Assembly: GCF_029266855.1 (NCBI RefSeq)
Contig: NZ_JAQSWB010000006.1
Span: forward strand, 177,661-241,660
From: Fluviicola sp.
GTDB lineage: Bacteria; Bacteroidota; Bacteroidia; Flavobacteriales_D; Crocinitomicaceae
DNA: 64,000 bases
Reading direction: 5' to 3'
Part shown: one piece after another, positions 1-7,800 of the stretch
Numbering within the stretch: the first letter of the stretch is position 1
How the letters are laid out: each line of letters opens with the position of its first letter
Translations under genes and position numbers: made by a program
The notes under the pieces: model-generated
The model's input: the letters and a program-made list of their open reading frames with translations, nothing else
Told to the model about the DNA's origin: nothing
Databases searched by the model: none

Positions 1-423
1 ATAAGTCAAACTTACTTTTCTGGCTCTCACTATTGCAGGTTCTGTGTGTTGTTTAGAGTTGTAAAAGTCATACACTTGCAGTTCAGAGTGAGGAAGTACC
101 TGTTTGATGATATAACTCGTTTCATCAAAACCGGCATTTATGTTTAAATTAAATTTGTCTTTTGTGTCTTCGATCTTCAATTGATCCAACCAGTCAAATT
201 GGTAAAACCCGGAATAATCGTAAACGTACGCAGAAACAAGTAATGGTATTAAAAGCCCGTAAATGAAAGCTGGTATAATTACCCACAATAAGCTGCCTGG
301 CCAGTGAAAAATGAATTGGCTTCCAATGATCAGTACAAGAGTTGTAAGTCCTAAGACATAAAAATGCCGGTTAAAGCTTAAAATATTAAGAACCCCTTGA
401 AATTTTCGTCTCTTTAAGTCCAT
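1..423 (-). CDS. Membrane-anchored SAM methyltransferase, C-terminus cut by window edge
   Basis: Only the first 141 codons are present; the gene runs off the left end of the window. The protein begins MDLKRRKFQGVL, has two adjacent hydrophobic stretches (about residues 22-40 and 47-66), then a soluble part that opens with FNLNINAGFDETS and a predicted strand/helix pattern (LQVYDFYNS) typical of the start of a class I methyltransferase Rossmann fold. The SAM motif itself is only partly visible, so the enzyme call is an inference. The ATG lies inside the last codons of the DUF2071 gene (10-bp overlap), so it is probably translated from the same transcript as that gene and the DoxX-like gene upstream. 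Confidence 0.55.
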   Translation of the reverse strand, partial: MDLKRRKFQGVLNILSFNRHFYVLGLTTLVLIIGSQFIFHWPGSLLWVIIPAFIYGLLIPLLVSAYVYDYSGFYQFDWLDQLKIEDTKDKFNLNINAGFDETSYIIKQVLPHSELQVYDFYNSKQHTEPAIVRARKVSLTY

Positions 424-1148
424 CGTTCAATTTTACCTTTTTTCCAATAATACGGAATGTTCTTGATTTCAAATGCGTTTGCTAAAGACACATCCTGCAG
501 CTTTAATGAATTTAAAAAATCAAAATGATAGCTTTTTACTTTTACAGGTTCCGGTTTCCAATTTTGGCGAACACCTTCAATAATCAATACGGTATTATCT
601 TCCTTGTTATAGGTAAATGTATGAGGTAAAGGTCCTGCAAATTTTCTCGCATCTTTCCAGTCCGTAAAAGGGGAGCCTTCCGGAATATGAATTTCACTTT
701 CTGTTTGCTCCAGAACCAATTCAAAGTCTGATTTTTGGGACCGGATCGTGATTAAATTGTCTTGTGTGCTTTTTGAAATATCGGTTGTGGTGTAGTTGTA
801 ATGCGTGAATACATTTCCCAGTAATTCCATTTTCTTTTTATCTGTCTCCGATTTCAGGATGTATAAACCTCTTAATCGCTTACCGGCATTGTTTGTATAG
901 CGCACAAAAATGCGATAGCCGATCAGAAAGAAGTCATTTCCCATAAACTTGGGAAATCCTTTCGGACGTAGGTTTTTTGTTTGCACCATTGCAACTGCTA
1001 TGAAAGCCCATTTATCCTGAAATGTATCAAGTTCCAGGCATTCGGGAATGAAGGATTGAATTTGTTCTTTCGGAACAGCAAAAGTCAGAACGAGCGAACT
1101 GTCAAACCAGGCTTCCACTGCAAAAGGGTGATTCTTTAGGAAATTCAT
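414..1148 (-). CDS. DUF2071 (YqjF-like) family protein
   Basis: Encodes 244 residues beginning MNFLKNHPFAVEAWFD. The run of conserved features (N-terminal 'HPFAVEAWFDSSLVLTFAVP', central 'FFLIGYRIFVRY' and 'RLRGLYILKSETD', later 'HYNYTTTDIS') fits the DUF2071 family, whose members have an acetoacetate-decarboxylase-like fold and no established reaction. The start was set to the ATG that overlaps the stop of the DoxX-like gene by 4 bp rather than an upstream in-frame alternative codon that would add 32 residues of out-of-family sequence. The gene is the middle member of a three-gene overlapping operon with the DoxX-like membrane protein and the methyltransferase. Function is unknown. Confidence 0.75.
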   Translation of the reverse strand: MNFLKNHPFAVEAWFDSSLVLTFAVPKEQIQSFIPECLELDTFQDKWAFIAVAMVQTKNLRPKGFPKFMGNDFFLIGYRIFVRYTNNAGKRLRGLYILKSETDKKKMELLGNVFTHYNYTTTDISKSTQDNLITIRSQKSDFELVLEQTESEIHIPEGSPFTDWKDARKFAGPLPHTFTYNKEDNTVLIIEGVRQNWKPEPVKVKSYHFDFLNSLKLQDVSLANAFEIKNIPYYWKKGKIERWT

Positions 1149-1537
1149 CTTACTTTCCCTTTCTTTTTTGGGTTCAATATAAATTCGTTGTAATAAACAA
1201 ACCCAATGAATAAGAGAGCGAATACGGAGTTCAATCTGCCCCAAAGTAAAAGGTCGGGAGCTAAGATAAACTCTAAACTATTCATTACTGCCACCACAAT
1301 TATTTGAGTAAGTGCATTGAGTCTTGATTGGAACTTTGTCAAAATCCAAATAGCCATTATAATTTCTGAGAGTCCGATGAGAATTGTGAAAGTCCTGGAA
1401 TAGTCAGGACCTAAAATTCGTGCAACTATTTGTTCGTGTCTTGGGACCAAATTCAGGACTTTGCATACAAGCCCGTTTACAAGCCAAACTGCTGCAATTA
1501 GAAAAGTGAATATAGTATATTTATTTTCTGCTTTCAA
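1145..1537 (-). CDS. DoxX-like four-helix membrane protein
   Basis: 130 residues, with four hydrophobic segments (about 8-27, 47-66, 73-92, 98-118) and the 'GxxE(I)xMAIWIL' type sequence usual in DoxX-like proteins found next to DUF2071 genes in Bacteroidota. The only available initiation codon is TTG (sequence TTGAAAGCAG on the minus strand); no in-frame ATG lies just upstream, so either TTG is used or the start is misplaced. It is the first gene of the three-gene unit, its stop overlapping the DUF2071 start by 4 bp. The inner-membrane role is not known. Confidence 0.7.
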   Translation of the reverse strand: MKAENKYTIFTFLIAAVWLVNGLVCKVLNLVPRHEQIVARILGPDYSRTFTILIGLSEIIMAIWILTKFQSRLNALTQIIVVAVMNSLEFILAPDLLLWGRLNSVFALLFIGFVYYNEFILNPKKKGKVR

Positions 1538-1756
1538 TGGTTTGCATTTGGCTGTTTTGAAATGAGCGTCCTGATTATTATTCCGCAGCGGCGGATCGGG
1601 TAAAGGTAGTTAATTCTTAATTGCGAATCACGAATCCGTTGTCGTCTTAAGCGATGGAAGTCCGAGAATTAAATCGTCTCCACTAGCTTACGGATCAACT
1701 TCTTTTGGGGGAACGAGTCTGCTGTTTCAAAGAGTATTTGATTATTATGCGGGCTT
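1538..1756. other. Intergenic region, no gene
   Basis: 219 bp between the DoxX-like gene and the lipoprotein gene downstream of it. Contains a GC-rich 'CCGCAGCGGCGG' palindromic core near 1583; similar CCGCC/GGCGG hairpins recur near 57520 and 62605. I see no reading frame or promoter of the TTG-TAnnTTTG type here. Confidence 0.4.
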
Positions 1757-2497
1757 TTAGTTCAAGTTCAAGCCCAATGCAAGCCCGAGCCAGGGTTTTG
1801 ATTCGTAGATCCAAATGTTGTTATTCTTATCCAGGAGGTTATCAAAACCGAGAGCAAGCCCGACTGTAAAATGATTGATGGCAAAAATTCCTGCCAGACC
1901 CTTACTCCAAACTATTCCGTCATATTCCTGCTGCAATACATTGTCCGTATTTGTGGGCGACATGAAGGTGTTCCCCAAACCTGTAAAGGCCCCGATTGAA
2001 AACCCGAAATGATTGATATCCCTGTTTGATTTCCCCAAAGGATTGGCGGTATAATTCAACACATATTTGTCTGTTCTGAAACCAAGATACACTGCGCCAT
2101 TCAGGTTCGCATTCAATTGCGCAGGAACGCTTTTTTGTCCGGGCCTGAGTTTGAGAGGGATGGTAAAAAAGTCAATATCAAACGATGCTTTATTAAACGA
2201 CACCATTTGCTCGTAAGCACCTTTCATTTCTTTCGGGAAGACAAGCATTTTAAGGGTGGTGTCTACGATGAGCTGGCGGTTTACTCTTTTAGTAGCGTGA
2301 ATGCGCAGGTTATCCTCAACGATGTCGATATAAACCCGTTTTTTTTGATGGTCGTTGCGCTGGGTGTAGAAGCCGTCATTCAATTCTTTTTTAGCGCTTT
2401 TTTGAAAAACACTGCAGCTTGTAAGGACTATGCAGCAAGACATAATCAGCAAAGCCGATTTGATTAAAGTATTCCCAGCTTTTTTTCCTAAGTTCAT
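1757..2497 (-). CDS. Hypothetical lipoprotein, possible outer-membrane beta-barrel
   Basis: 246 residues starting MNLGKKAGNTLIKSALLIMSCC; the signal sequence ends in a lipobox-like LTSC (residues about 25-28), so it is predicted to be a lipoprotein. The C-terminal half is rich in alternating aromatic/glycine segments (GFSIGAFTGLG, FAINHFTVGLALGFDNLL, WLGLALGLNLN) ending in a hydrophobic-aromatic strand, as in small outer-membrane barrels. I do not recognise a named family. The start was moved 28 codons inside the longest frame to the ATG that begins the signal peptide. A fragment of the dispersed repeat (2532-2585) lies immediately upstream. Confidence 0.6.
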   Translation of the reverse strand: MNLGKKAGNTLIKSALLIMSCCIVLTSCSVFQKSAKKELNDGFYTQRNDHQKKRVYIDIVEDNLRIHATKRVNRQLIVDTTLKMLVFPKEMKGAYEQMVSFNKASFDIDFFTIPLKLRPGQKSVPAQLNANLNGAVYLGFRTDKYVLNYTANPLGKSNRDINHFGFSIGAFTGLGNTFMSPTNTDNVLQQEYDGIVWSKGLAGIFAINHFTVGLALGFDNLLDKNNNIWIYESKPWLGLALGLNLN

Positions 2498-2531
2498 GAT
2501 CAAATCCCTGCTAATTTGTTTATACTGTTTA

Positions 2532-2585
2532 CTAAAATACAATTTATAGCATGTATAAAACAAGTGAAACGCTCGCGTCAATAAG
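2532..2585 (-). repeat. Dispersed repeat, left-module copy
   Basis: Contains CTAAAATACAATTTATAGC (2532-2550), the same 19-base core found at 5722, 5881, 6556 and 11050, followed by GAAACGCTCGCGTCAATAAG, which echoes the inverted GTTAGCGCGAGC arm of the family. Like most copies it sits just upstream of a minus-strand start codon. Confidence 0.6.
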
Positions 2586-2600
2586 AGGAATTTGCTTTGA

Positions 2601-3569
2601 TCAGTTTAAATGTCCATCCGTGTTTTCCCAGCTCATGGCAACTTTTCCTCTTGTCCGCATGGCTTCGATGTAGCCTATTGCTTCGGGAAGTTCCTGGTAC
2701 GGGAAAACTTTTTCTATCCGGGGAGCGATTTTCTTGTCCCGGACCAAAGCGGCCAGGATTTCCAGGTCTTTTGTATTGGCTTCGGCAGTAAACTGGCTTA
2801 GAGGAAATTTGCTGAACGCTTTTTTCAATGAGACAGACATCATGTGTCCGATCGTGGTGAAACCAACCACTACACCACGTCGGCCCATGCGTTTGTAATC
2901 GCTGAAAGACAGGTTTCCGTTGGTATCTACAACTAAATCATATTTCCCGGTATGCCGATGAATGTTTTCCTGATCATAGGCAATGACTTTATCAGCACCC
3001 AAAGATCGTACAAAATCCACATTTTTCCCGGAACAAACCGCGGTTACATGTGCACCGTAAGCTTTCGCGATCTGAACAGCAAAATGGCCCACACCACCGG
3101 AGGAGCCGTTAATCAGTACGGTTTCTCCTTTTTTCAGTTCTCCGTGAGTGATGAGCGCCTGTAAAGCAGTCAATCCGGCAATGGGAACACATGCCATTTC
3201 CTGGAAGCTTGCTCCCTCAGGCATTTTGGCGCAAACGGCTTCATTCACGCAGGAATATTCGGCAAAAACTCCGCCTGCAAGTGATTCGCCAAATACTTTG
3301 TCACCAATCTTGAATTCCGTGACATCCTTTCCCGTTTCTGTTACAATTCCGGCAAAATCGGCTCCGGGGATTTTATCTTTGGGCTTGAACAATCCGAACA
3401 CGAAGCGTGCAAAAAAAGGCTTTCCACGTATAATATGCCAGTCTGCCGGGTTAGCGGAGTTTGCAAGGATTTTAATCTTCACTTGGTTATCCTTCGGAAC
3501 AGGAAGTTCGACCTCTTCTAAGCGAAGAACTTCAGGTCCTCCGTATTTGGTTTTGGTGTACGCTTTCAT
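2601..3569 (-). CDS. NAD(P)-dependent alcohol dehydrogenase / quinone oxidoreductase (MDR family)
   Basis: 322 residues, full length for a zinc-independent medium-chain reductase. N-terminal GroES-like domain with 'YGGPEVLRLEEVELPVP' and 'NPADWHIIRGKP', then 'GADFAGIV' and the nucleotide-binding signature GSSGGVGHFAVQIAKAYGAHV around residues 155-175. No catalytic-zinc cysteine/histidine set is evident, so it most likely reduces quinones or enones with NADPH. It is a single gene; the flanks hold repeat sequence on the left and a gene-free 305-bp gap on the right. ATG start at the obvious family N-terminus MKAYTKTKYGG. Confidence 0.85.
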   Translation of the reverse strand: MKAYTKTKYGGPEVLRLEEVELPVPKDNQVKIKILANSANPADWHIIRGKPFFARFVFGLFKPKDKIPGADFAGIVTETGKDVTEFKIGDKVFGESLAGGVFAEYSCVNEAVCAKMPEGASFQEMACVPIAGLTALQALITHGELKKGETVLINGSSGGVGHFAVQIAKAYGAHVTAVCSGKNVDFVRSLGADKVIAYDQENIHRHTGKYDLVVDTNGNLSFSDYKRMGRRGVVVGFTTIGHMMSVSLKKAFSKFPLSQFTAEANTKDLEILAALVRDKKIAPRIEKVFPYQELPEAIGYIEAMRTRGKVAMSWENTDGHLN

Positions 3570-3874
3570 GGAACATTCTGATTCGTTATTGTGATAAGTT
3601 TCTTATGCTGCGAAACATGAATCGAAATTAGCGGTTTTTGTCTTTTGATATTTTGTGCTTGTGAGGAAAGCACTGATAATCGTGCCGGGCGGTCGATAGA
3701 GGCTGTAAAGTGGAATTCCGGGTTCGTGATTTCTTTTTTACCGCAAAGAGCGCTGAGTACGCAAAGAATATCCAACTTTTATTGTTCATCCTATTGATTA
3801 TTAAGACATCGTGAAGAAGATCACCAATGTTGGGATAAGTGCTCGTTCTAACTTAGGGAATTCATTGGCTTTTA
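3570..3874. other. Gene-free gap with degenerate dispersed repeat
   Basis: About 305 bp between the MDR dehydrogenase and the acetyltransferase. Near 3740-3766 it has 'ACCGCAAAGAGCGCTGAG' then 'TACGCAAAG', a phrase I recognise as a common dispersed non-coding repeat of Bacteroidota genomes. A 69-codon open frame here has no family features, so I leave it uncalled. Confidence 0.35.
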
Positions 3875-4387
3875 CTATCGCAGCCAATTTTCACGCCTTA
3901 CAGCATAAATAAGCTCATCCAAATATTCGTTATTCTTTATGAGCACTTTTTCAAAACGTCCTTCTAAAATAAAGTTGTTCTTTTCCAACACTTTTTGCGA
4001 AGCGGTATTTGTCCCGAATGGTCTTGCAAATACGCGGTCAATAGCATAGTTCGCAAAGGCAAAGTCAACGGCAAGTTTTATTGCGCTACTAATTATACCC
4101 TGTCCCCAAAATGGTTCTGCTAACCAATAACCAAGTTCAGCATTTTTTCTATAGATGTCGTCTTGCGGGTGTATACCAATTCCACCTACCACTTGTCCGT
4201 CAAGGTCAATAGCAAAAATATGAATAGGGTCGTCCTTGGTTGCGAACTCAATAAATGCCTGTCCATTTCTTTCAGAATATGGAAAAGGAAATTTGTCAGT
4301 CAAATTTTTTGCAACATTCCAATTGTTGGCATACTTGACCAAACTGTCTAAGTCCGATAAAGTCCAGGGTCTAAGCTTAATGTTCAT
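3875..4387 (-). CDS. RimJ/RimL-type GNAT N-acetyltransferase
   Basis: 170 residues: 'KLRPWTLSDLDSLVKYANN' at the N-terminus, the acetyl-CoA loop region 'ELGYWLAEPFWGQGIISSAIKLAVDFAF', and 'VFARPFGTNTASQKVLEKNNFILEG' at the C-terminus. This is the RimJ/RimL branch (W-x-x-G-[IL]-x-[ST] motif), which acetylates protein N-termini or small amines; the substrate cannot be told. An upstream GTG overlapping the stop of the preceding gene (GTGA at 4426-4429) would add 14 residues and allow translational coupling; I prefer the ATG because the family N-terminus starts there. Confidence 0.85.
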   Translation of the reverse strand: MNIKLRPWTLSDLDSLVKYANNWNVAKNLTDKFPFPYSERNGQAFIEFATKDDPIHIFAIDLDGQVVGGIGIHPQDDIYRKNAELGYWLAEPFWGQGIISSAIKLAVDFAFANYAIDRVFARPFGTNTASQKVLEKNNFILEGRFEKVLIKNNEYLDELIYAVRRENWLR

Positions 4388-4425
4388 TTTATTTTCCTGC
4401 TCATTTACGTTAACAAAAGGAACTA

Positions 4426-5028
4426 TCACATCATCGTAAAGTACATTATCAGCAGCGTTCCGGGAAACACGATGATCAGGGACGCAACCCGTGCAAAGTT
4501 AAACCAGGCGCTTTGTCGTCTGAATAGGAAGGTGAGTATTGGAATCAGCAGAAAAAGCTGAAATGCCGGAAACCAGGTAAAGGTGGACCGCTGCCTGATT
4601 TCTTCGTGCTTTCTTATTCCGGATTCACCGACTTGAATATCGTAGCTCAACATCTTCCCCGTTCGAAAAACAGGAGAATAGGTAAGTTTCATCGTGTTTT
4701 CCACCCGGTCGCTCCAGTCATCTAATGATGGTGTGAATTGATATCCTTCCACGTCCAGTACTTTGTGCCAGGTATATTCCCAGTTCCGGTCAACTTTCCA
4801 GGCTTTTTCCGATATTCTTTTGGTCGGGCCGTCAACGAAAAACTCGATAATGGAAATCACTAACATCGCCGCACAAAATACGACAACCAGTTTGAAGATG
4901 ATCCATTGCCACCCTGAGGTAATTCGTTCGTAAAATTCTTTGTCCTCGCGTGCTTCTTTTTCTTTTTTTAGCCGCATTTTTTCAGCTGCAATACGCATGG
5001 ACTCCTGGTGGTTGATATTTCTAGACAT
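4426..5028 (-). CDS. Hypothetical three-helix membrane protein
   Basis: 200 residues with a basic coiled-coil-like N-terminus rich in K/E (residues 10-35), a first hydrophobic helix at about 43-66, a long extracytoplasmic loop ('AWKVDRNWEYTWHKVLDVEGYQ'), and two further helices at about 148-167 and 178-197. No family recognised. It precedes the acetyltransferase on the same strand with almost no gap and may be co-transcribed with it. Confidence 0.55.
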   Translation of the reverse strand: MSRNINHQESMRIAAEKMRLKKEKEAREDKEFYERITSGWQWIIFKLVVVFCAAMLVISIIEFFVDGPTKRISEKAWKVDRNWEYTWHKVLDVEGYQFTPSLDDWSDRVENTMKLTYSPVFRTGKMLSYDIQVGESGIRKHEEIRQRSTFTWFPAFQLFLLIPILTFLFRRQSAWFNFARVASLIIVFPGTLLIMYFTMM

Positions 5029-5084
5029 TGACTTTAGTAATTAACTGCAATATTACAGTTTTTCTTCGAGTTCAATGTTGATAC

Positions 5085-5155
5085 GTAGTAATCCTGAACC
5101 GATCTCAAACTGTCCCCAAGTTAGCGCGAGCCTTTGGCTCGTGCTGTGCTAAATC
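5085..5155 (-). repeat. Dispersed hairpin repeat copy (left-to-right junction present)
   Basis: Holds 'CCTGAACCGATCTCAAACTG' followed by 'TCCCCAAGTTAGCGCGAGCC' and 'TTTGGCTCGTGCTGTGCTAA'. The core folds as AGCGCGAGCC / GGCTCGTGCT with a 3-base loop. This copy joins the 'ATCCGGAACC..CTCAAACTGT' end of the left module to the GTTAGCGCGAGCC hairpin, showing that both belong to one composite element. The stop codon of the 5149-5688 gene lies inside it. Confidence 0.7.
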
Positions 5156-5688
5156 TTTTTATGAACTTTCATTAATCCATTTTCATATAATCCACCGGCA
5201 TCAATTCTGGTTATGTCTTCAATTGCAAATAGGATTCTTCCTCGGTCTAATGAACTGCGGGTGCCAAATTCTTTGATAACAATAGAATTAGCATCCATCT
5301 CTTCAATTTCTCCAATGATGCACATTCCATTATCAATATTTTGAATATGTAAATTGACGTGTTTAAATGTTTTATTAACTGATTTTAAAATTACTTCAAT
5401 GGAATCTATTTTAATTGACTTGATATTTTTTTCCTGATCGTGTTTATTGATGATCTTGTGGACACTAGTCAGGTCATTATTTGCCCACTTGATTCTTGTG
5501 ATATCCTCCCGTTTGAAAACAACAATTCCATTGAATAATCCATCATCATTGTAATGTTCAAGAAGAAGAAAATGGTCATTAAATTGTCGAATGAAACCAT
5601 AAAAAGATTCATTAAACAAATCGGTAAAAATGTCTACAAATGATTTTTCAGTTTTTAATTTCTTTAGGTTCTTTGATGCTATATCCAT
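5149..5688 (-). CDS. Hypothetical protein with two similar DITRI-containing halves
   Basis: 179 residues, no signal peptide or membrane helix. Residues about 35-75 (FIRQFNDHFLLLEHY...IVVFKREDITRIKW) and about 120-165 (MCIIGEIEEMDANSIVIKEF...ILFAIEDITRIDAGG) resemble each other: beta-rich, ending in a D-I-T-R-I strand, suggesting an internal duplication of a small beta fold such as an SH3/Sm-like domain. The stop codon TAG is supplied by the dispersed repeat, so the original C-terminus may differ. Function unknown. Confidence 0.55.
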   Translation of the reverse strand: MDIASKNLKKLKTEKSFVDIFTDLFNESFYGFIRQFNDHFLLLEHYNDDGLFNGIVVFKREDITRIKWANNDLTSVHKIINKHDQEKNIKSIKIDSIEVILKSVNKTFKHVNLHIQNIDNGMCIIGEIEEMDANSIVIKEFGTRSSLDRGRILFAIEDITRIDAGGLYENGLMKVHKKI

Positions 5689-5718
5689 GGGAGGTTAATT
5701 ATTTCAACTTATTTATAC

Positions 5719-5803
5719 CTACCTAAAATACAATTTATAGCGCAATCCGGAACTAATCCGGGAGTGTTGAATAGAGTAGCACGAACGAGACGTTCGCGCT
5801 AAC
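5719..5803 (-). repeat. Dispersed repeat, left-module copy with inverted arm
   Basis: 'ACCTAAAATACAATTTATAG' followed by CGCAATCCGGAACTAATCC, then 'AGACGTTCGCGCTAACAAAG', which is the inverted form of the GTTAGCGCGAGC arm. Located 30 bp upstream of the 5149-5688 start. No gene lies in 5689-5940; a second, more degenerate copy follows. Confidence 0.65.
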
Positions 5804-5879
5804 AAAGGGAAACCCTGTTTGTATACTCTATAATTTCGTTCATCTTATTGTGTGCTTATGCAATGCCCGCAAACTTAAT

Positions 5880-5940
5880 ATAAAATACAATTAATAGCTT
5901 GATCGGGAAGTTTGGGAACAAGTGCTCACGCTATTAAGGA
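5880..5940 (-). repeat. Degenerate dispersed repeat copy
   Basis: TAAAATACAATTAATAGCTT with GATCGGGAAGTTTGGGAAC and GCTCACGCTATTAAGG; a diverged relative of the copies at 5722 and 6556, abutting the stop codon of the next lipoprotein gene. Confidence 0.5.
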
Positions 5941-6513
5941 TTAACAAGTTTGATGTATCCACACATATTTTCCATTCAAAAAGGTTATTAATCCGCCACC
6001 AATTTCGTTTGCGCCTAAAGCGATTGAAGGATTTTGAAGTTTAATGTCTTTACTTCCTAAAATATCACCTTCCTCTGTAAATGTTGCCTCGCTGGTTTCT
6101 TTGTCTTCTACAATCCCCCAATAATCAACCCAGCCAAATTCTGTGAAATGTGCGAATGGTTTACCAAAACCAATTCTAACTTCTTCGTTTGTCTTACCAT
6201 GTTTGATTATTATACCGGAAGTTTCTTTTTCTTTTTGATAAAAAGCTTTGTCTGAAAATCCGTCTCCGTTATAGTCTGCAACCAGTGTGTCTGTCAATTT
6301 GTATACTCTTGCTTTTTCAAATTCACTTAAAGCTTGGTTCCTGTAATCTTCACCGGGATCTTCTTCTGCCGGGTTTTGTTGAGTATTAACAGCTGTTGTA
6401 TCTGGAACAGGGGCAGGAGAGGTATTCGAGACACGATTCGAAACCCGTTCGGATTTTGATTGTCCGCAAGCTGTTAAAATCAAAAAAGGCAATATGTAAA
6501 TTATCTGTTTCAT
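5941..6513 (-). CDS. Hypothetical lipoprotein
   Basis: 190 residues starting MKQIIYILPFLILTACGQS: a short hydrophobic signal with lipobox LTAC (cysteine at residue 16). A Ser/Pro/Thr linker follows, then a domain with 'LTDTLVADYNGDGFSDKAFYQ', an FG-GAP/VCBS-like D-x-N-x-D-G-x-x-D calcium-type loop, and 'TEFGWVDYWGIVEDKE'. Predicted to sit on the periplasmic or outer face of a membrane. The start was placed at the signal peptide; the longer frame upstream reads into the dispersed repeat. Confidence 0.65.
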   Translation of the reverse strand: MKQIIYILPFLILTACGQSKSERVSNRVSNTSPAPVPDTTAVNTQQNPAEEDPGEDYRNQALSEFEKARVYKLTDTLVADYNGDGFSDKAFYQKEKETSGIIIKHGKTNEEVRIGFGKPFAHFTEFGWVDYWGIVEDKETSEATFTEEGDILGSKDIKLQNPSIALGANEIGGGLITFLNGKYVWIHQTC

Positions 6514-6552
6514 GGTGGTTTTTAAGATGAGTGCTAACTTATTTAGATGTGC

Positions 6553-6599
6553 GCACCTAAAATACAATTTATAGGGCAATCCGGAACCAATCTCAAACT
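6553..6599 (-). repeat. Dispersed repeat, left-module copy
   Basis: CACCTAAAATACAATTTATA then GGGCAATCCGGAACCAATCTC and AAACTGTC. It lies about 45 bp upstream of the lipoprotein start and runs directly into the 21-bp tandem array. Confidence 0.65.
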
Positions 6600-6930
6600 G
6601 TCGGAATAGGTTCTCACGAACTTACAAAGCGATCTTTCGGTCATCCCATTCAGTCTCCCGCATATACAAAGACGTGTGAAGCTGTTGCAAGTCAATCTTT
6701 TGTGCTTACAAAGCCATCTTCGCGCTTTACATAACAATCTCACAGGCTTACAAAGCAATCTCGTGGGCTTACAAGGTAATCTCGCGGACTTACAAAGCCA
6801 TCTCCGGCGTTTACAAGACGATCTCACGGGTTTACAAGTCAATCTCTTGAACTTACAAAGCAATCTCGCGGGATTACAAAGTCATGTGAAGGTCCTTACA
6901 AGATAATCTCACGTATCTACGAGCCTTTTG
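6600..6930. repeat. Tandem array of degenerate 21-bp units
   Basis: About 15 head-to-tail units with consensus close to CTTACAAAGCAATCTCGCGG (plus one base). Units start at 6621, 6642, 6663, 6684, 6705, 6726, 6747, 6768, 6789, 6810, 6831, 6852 and 6873 in strict 21-bp register; the 6873 unit is 22 bp, then 6895 and 6916 continue. The most regular units are 6705-6872. Because the period is seven codons, both strands stay open: on the plus strand the array reads as L-Q-S-N-L-x-G heptads (GTG start 6676, stop 6904-6906). The segment fills most of the 432-bp gap between two lipoprotein-type genes. Confidence 0.8.
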
Positions 6931-6945
6931 AAGGTTTGTTATACC

Positions 6946-7662
6946 TTATTGTTTTTTTGTTGGATGAAGTGTATGAATCAGTCGAATTCGAATGTGATCG
7001 ATGCGTTCTACCCGAAAAAGAAAATGAATTTTTCCGGCCTCATCGCTAAAAGTCATCAGCTGGTTTCTTTTCGAGAAAGTCCAGAATCCGCTGTTTAGGC
7101 CTCTTGGTTCATGGATATAACGTCTGGCCAGGTTTTTTAGCACGTGTAATTTATTCCCAGTTTTTTCGATGTAATAGAATTGATTGTGAAACGGATCCAC
7201 CATCTGAATTACATCGCCGTTCTGCATTTGCTCCAGTTCCAATAAAACGGGAGCCGTTCTGGATGTTACGGTATTTGGGTCTTGAAGCAGCAACTGATAG
7301 GTTATGCTGTCAACTTCCATACTCCGGCGAATTGCAGCTTTACGCAGGTCAATAAAAAAGACGTAAAATTCGTTGATCTGATCGTTTACATCTAATTCAT
7401 CCTGAACGAAATCTATTCGCCAGCTTCTAGAATACAGTTCGTCAATACGCTGACCATCTTCCCCGCTTATTTGTTCCAATGATTCCAATTCATAAGCTTT
7501 GGCTAGCAATAGTGTGTCAGCACTAAAAATTTCGGATGAATCGTCAATGCTCTTGTTGTAAACAATCCATTCGTATCGTTTCAATTCCTGTTCTGAAATC
7601 TTATTTTGAGAAAATACCGGAAGAACCAATAAGCAATAACAGAGTGAAGTAAATCCTTTCAT
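6946..7662 (-). CDS. Hypothetical exported protein
   Basis: 238 residues beginning MKGFTSLCYCLLVLPVFSQ, a signal peptide with likely cleavage after FSQ. The mature part is soluble, acidic and helix-rich at first ('SEQELKRYEWIVYNKS'), with 'IQMVDPFHNQFYYIEKTGNKLHVLKNLARRYIHEP' toward the end. No family recognised. The long frame upstream of this ATG reads through a dispersed repeat and was rejected as coding. Confidence 0.55.
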   Translation of the reverse strand: MKGFTSLCYCLLVLPVFSQNKISEQELKRYEWIVYNKSIDDSSEIFSADTLLLAKAYELESLEQISGEDGQRIDELYSRSWRIDFVQDELDVNDQINEFYVFFIDLRKAAIRRSMEVDSITYQLLLQDPNTVTSRTAPVLLELEQMQNGDVIQMVDPFHNQFYYIEKTGNKLHVLKNLARRYIHEPRGLNSGFWTFSKRNQLMTFSDEAGKIHFLFRVERIDHIRIRLIHTLHPTKKQ

Positions 7663-7718
7663 AAGAACCGCATAACGTTTAATTGCTGAAAGGTTACTTT
7701 CTTTTTTTTCGGACAGGC

Positions 7719-7797
7719 GCCCCAAGTTAGCGCGAGGCTCAGGCTCGTGCTGTGCTAAATTAACGGAAATCATGTTCCCATCAAATTGATTTACAAA
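7719..7797 (-). repeat. Dispersed hairpin repeat, right-module copy
   Basis: CCCCAAGTTAGCGCGAGGCTC then AGGCTCGTGCTGTGCTAAAT and TAACGGAAATCATGTTCC; the last part is nearly identical to 11390-11416 and related to 9791-9815. Here the loop is enlarged but the AGCGCGAG / CTCGTGCT stem is kept. It abuts the fold-back element at 7801. Confidence 0.65.
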
Positions 7798-7800
7798 CTA

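Noticed and set aside
3566..3775. 69-residue minus-strand ORF
   Set aside because: Overlaps the dehydrogenase start, has no family features and covers a dispersed non-coding repeat.
6543..6863. 106-residue Cys/Arg/Lys-rich minus-strand ORF
   Set aside because: Antisense reading of the 21-bp array extended into the dispersed repeat; no homology features.
6676..6906. 76-residue leucine-heptad protein as a CDS
   Set aside because: It starts with GTG in the middle of the array without promoter or leader, and the opposite strand is equally open, as expected from a 21-bp period. Left as a repeat with a test proposed.
6600..6930. CRISPR array
   Set aside because: Units are contiguous with no unique spacers of constant length, units diverge throughout, and no cas gene is nearby.
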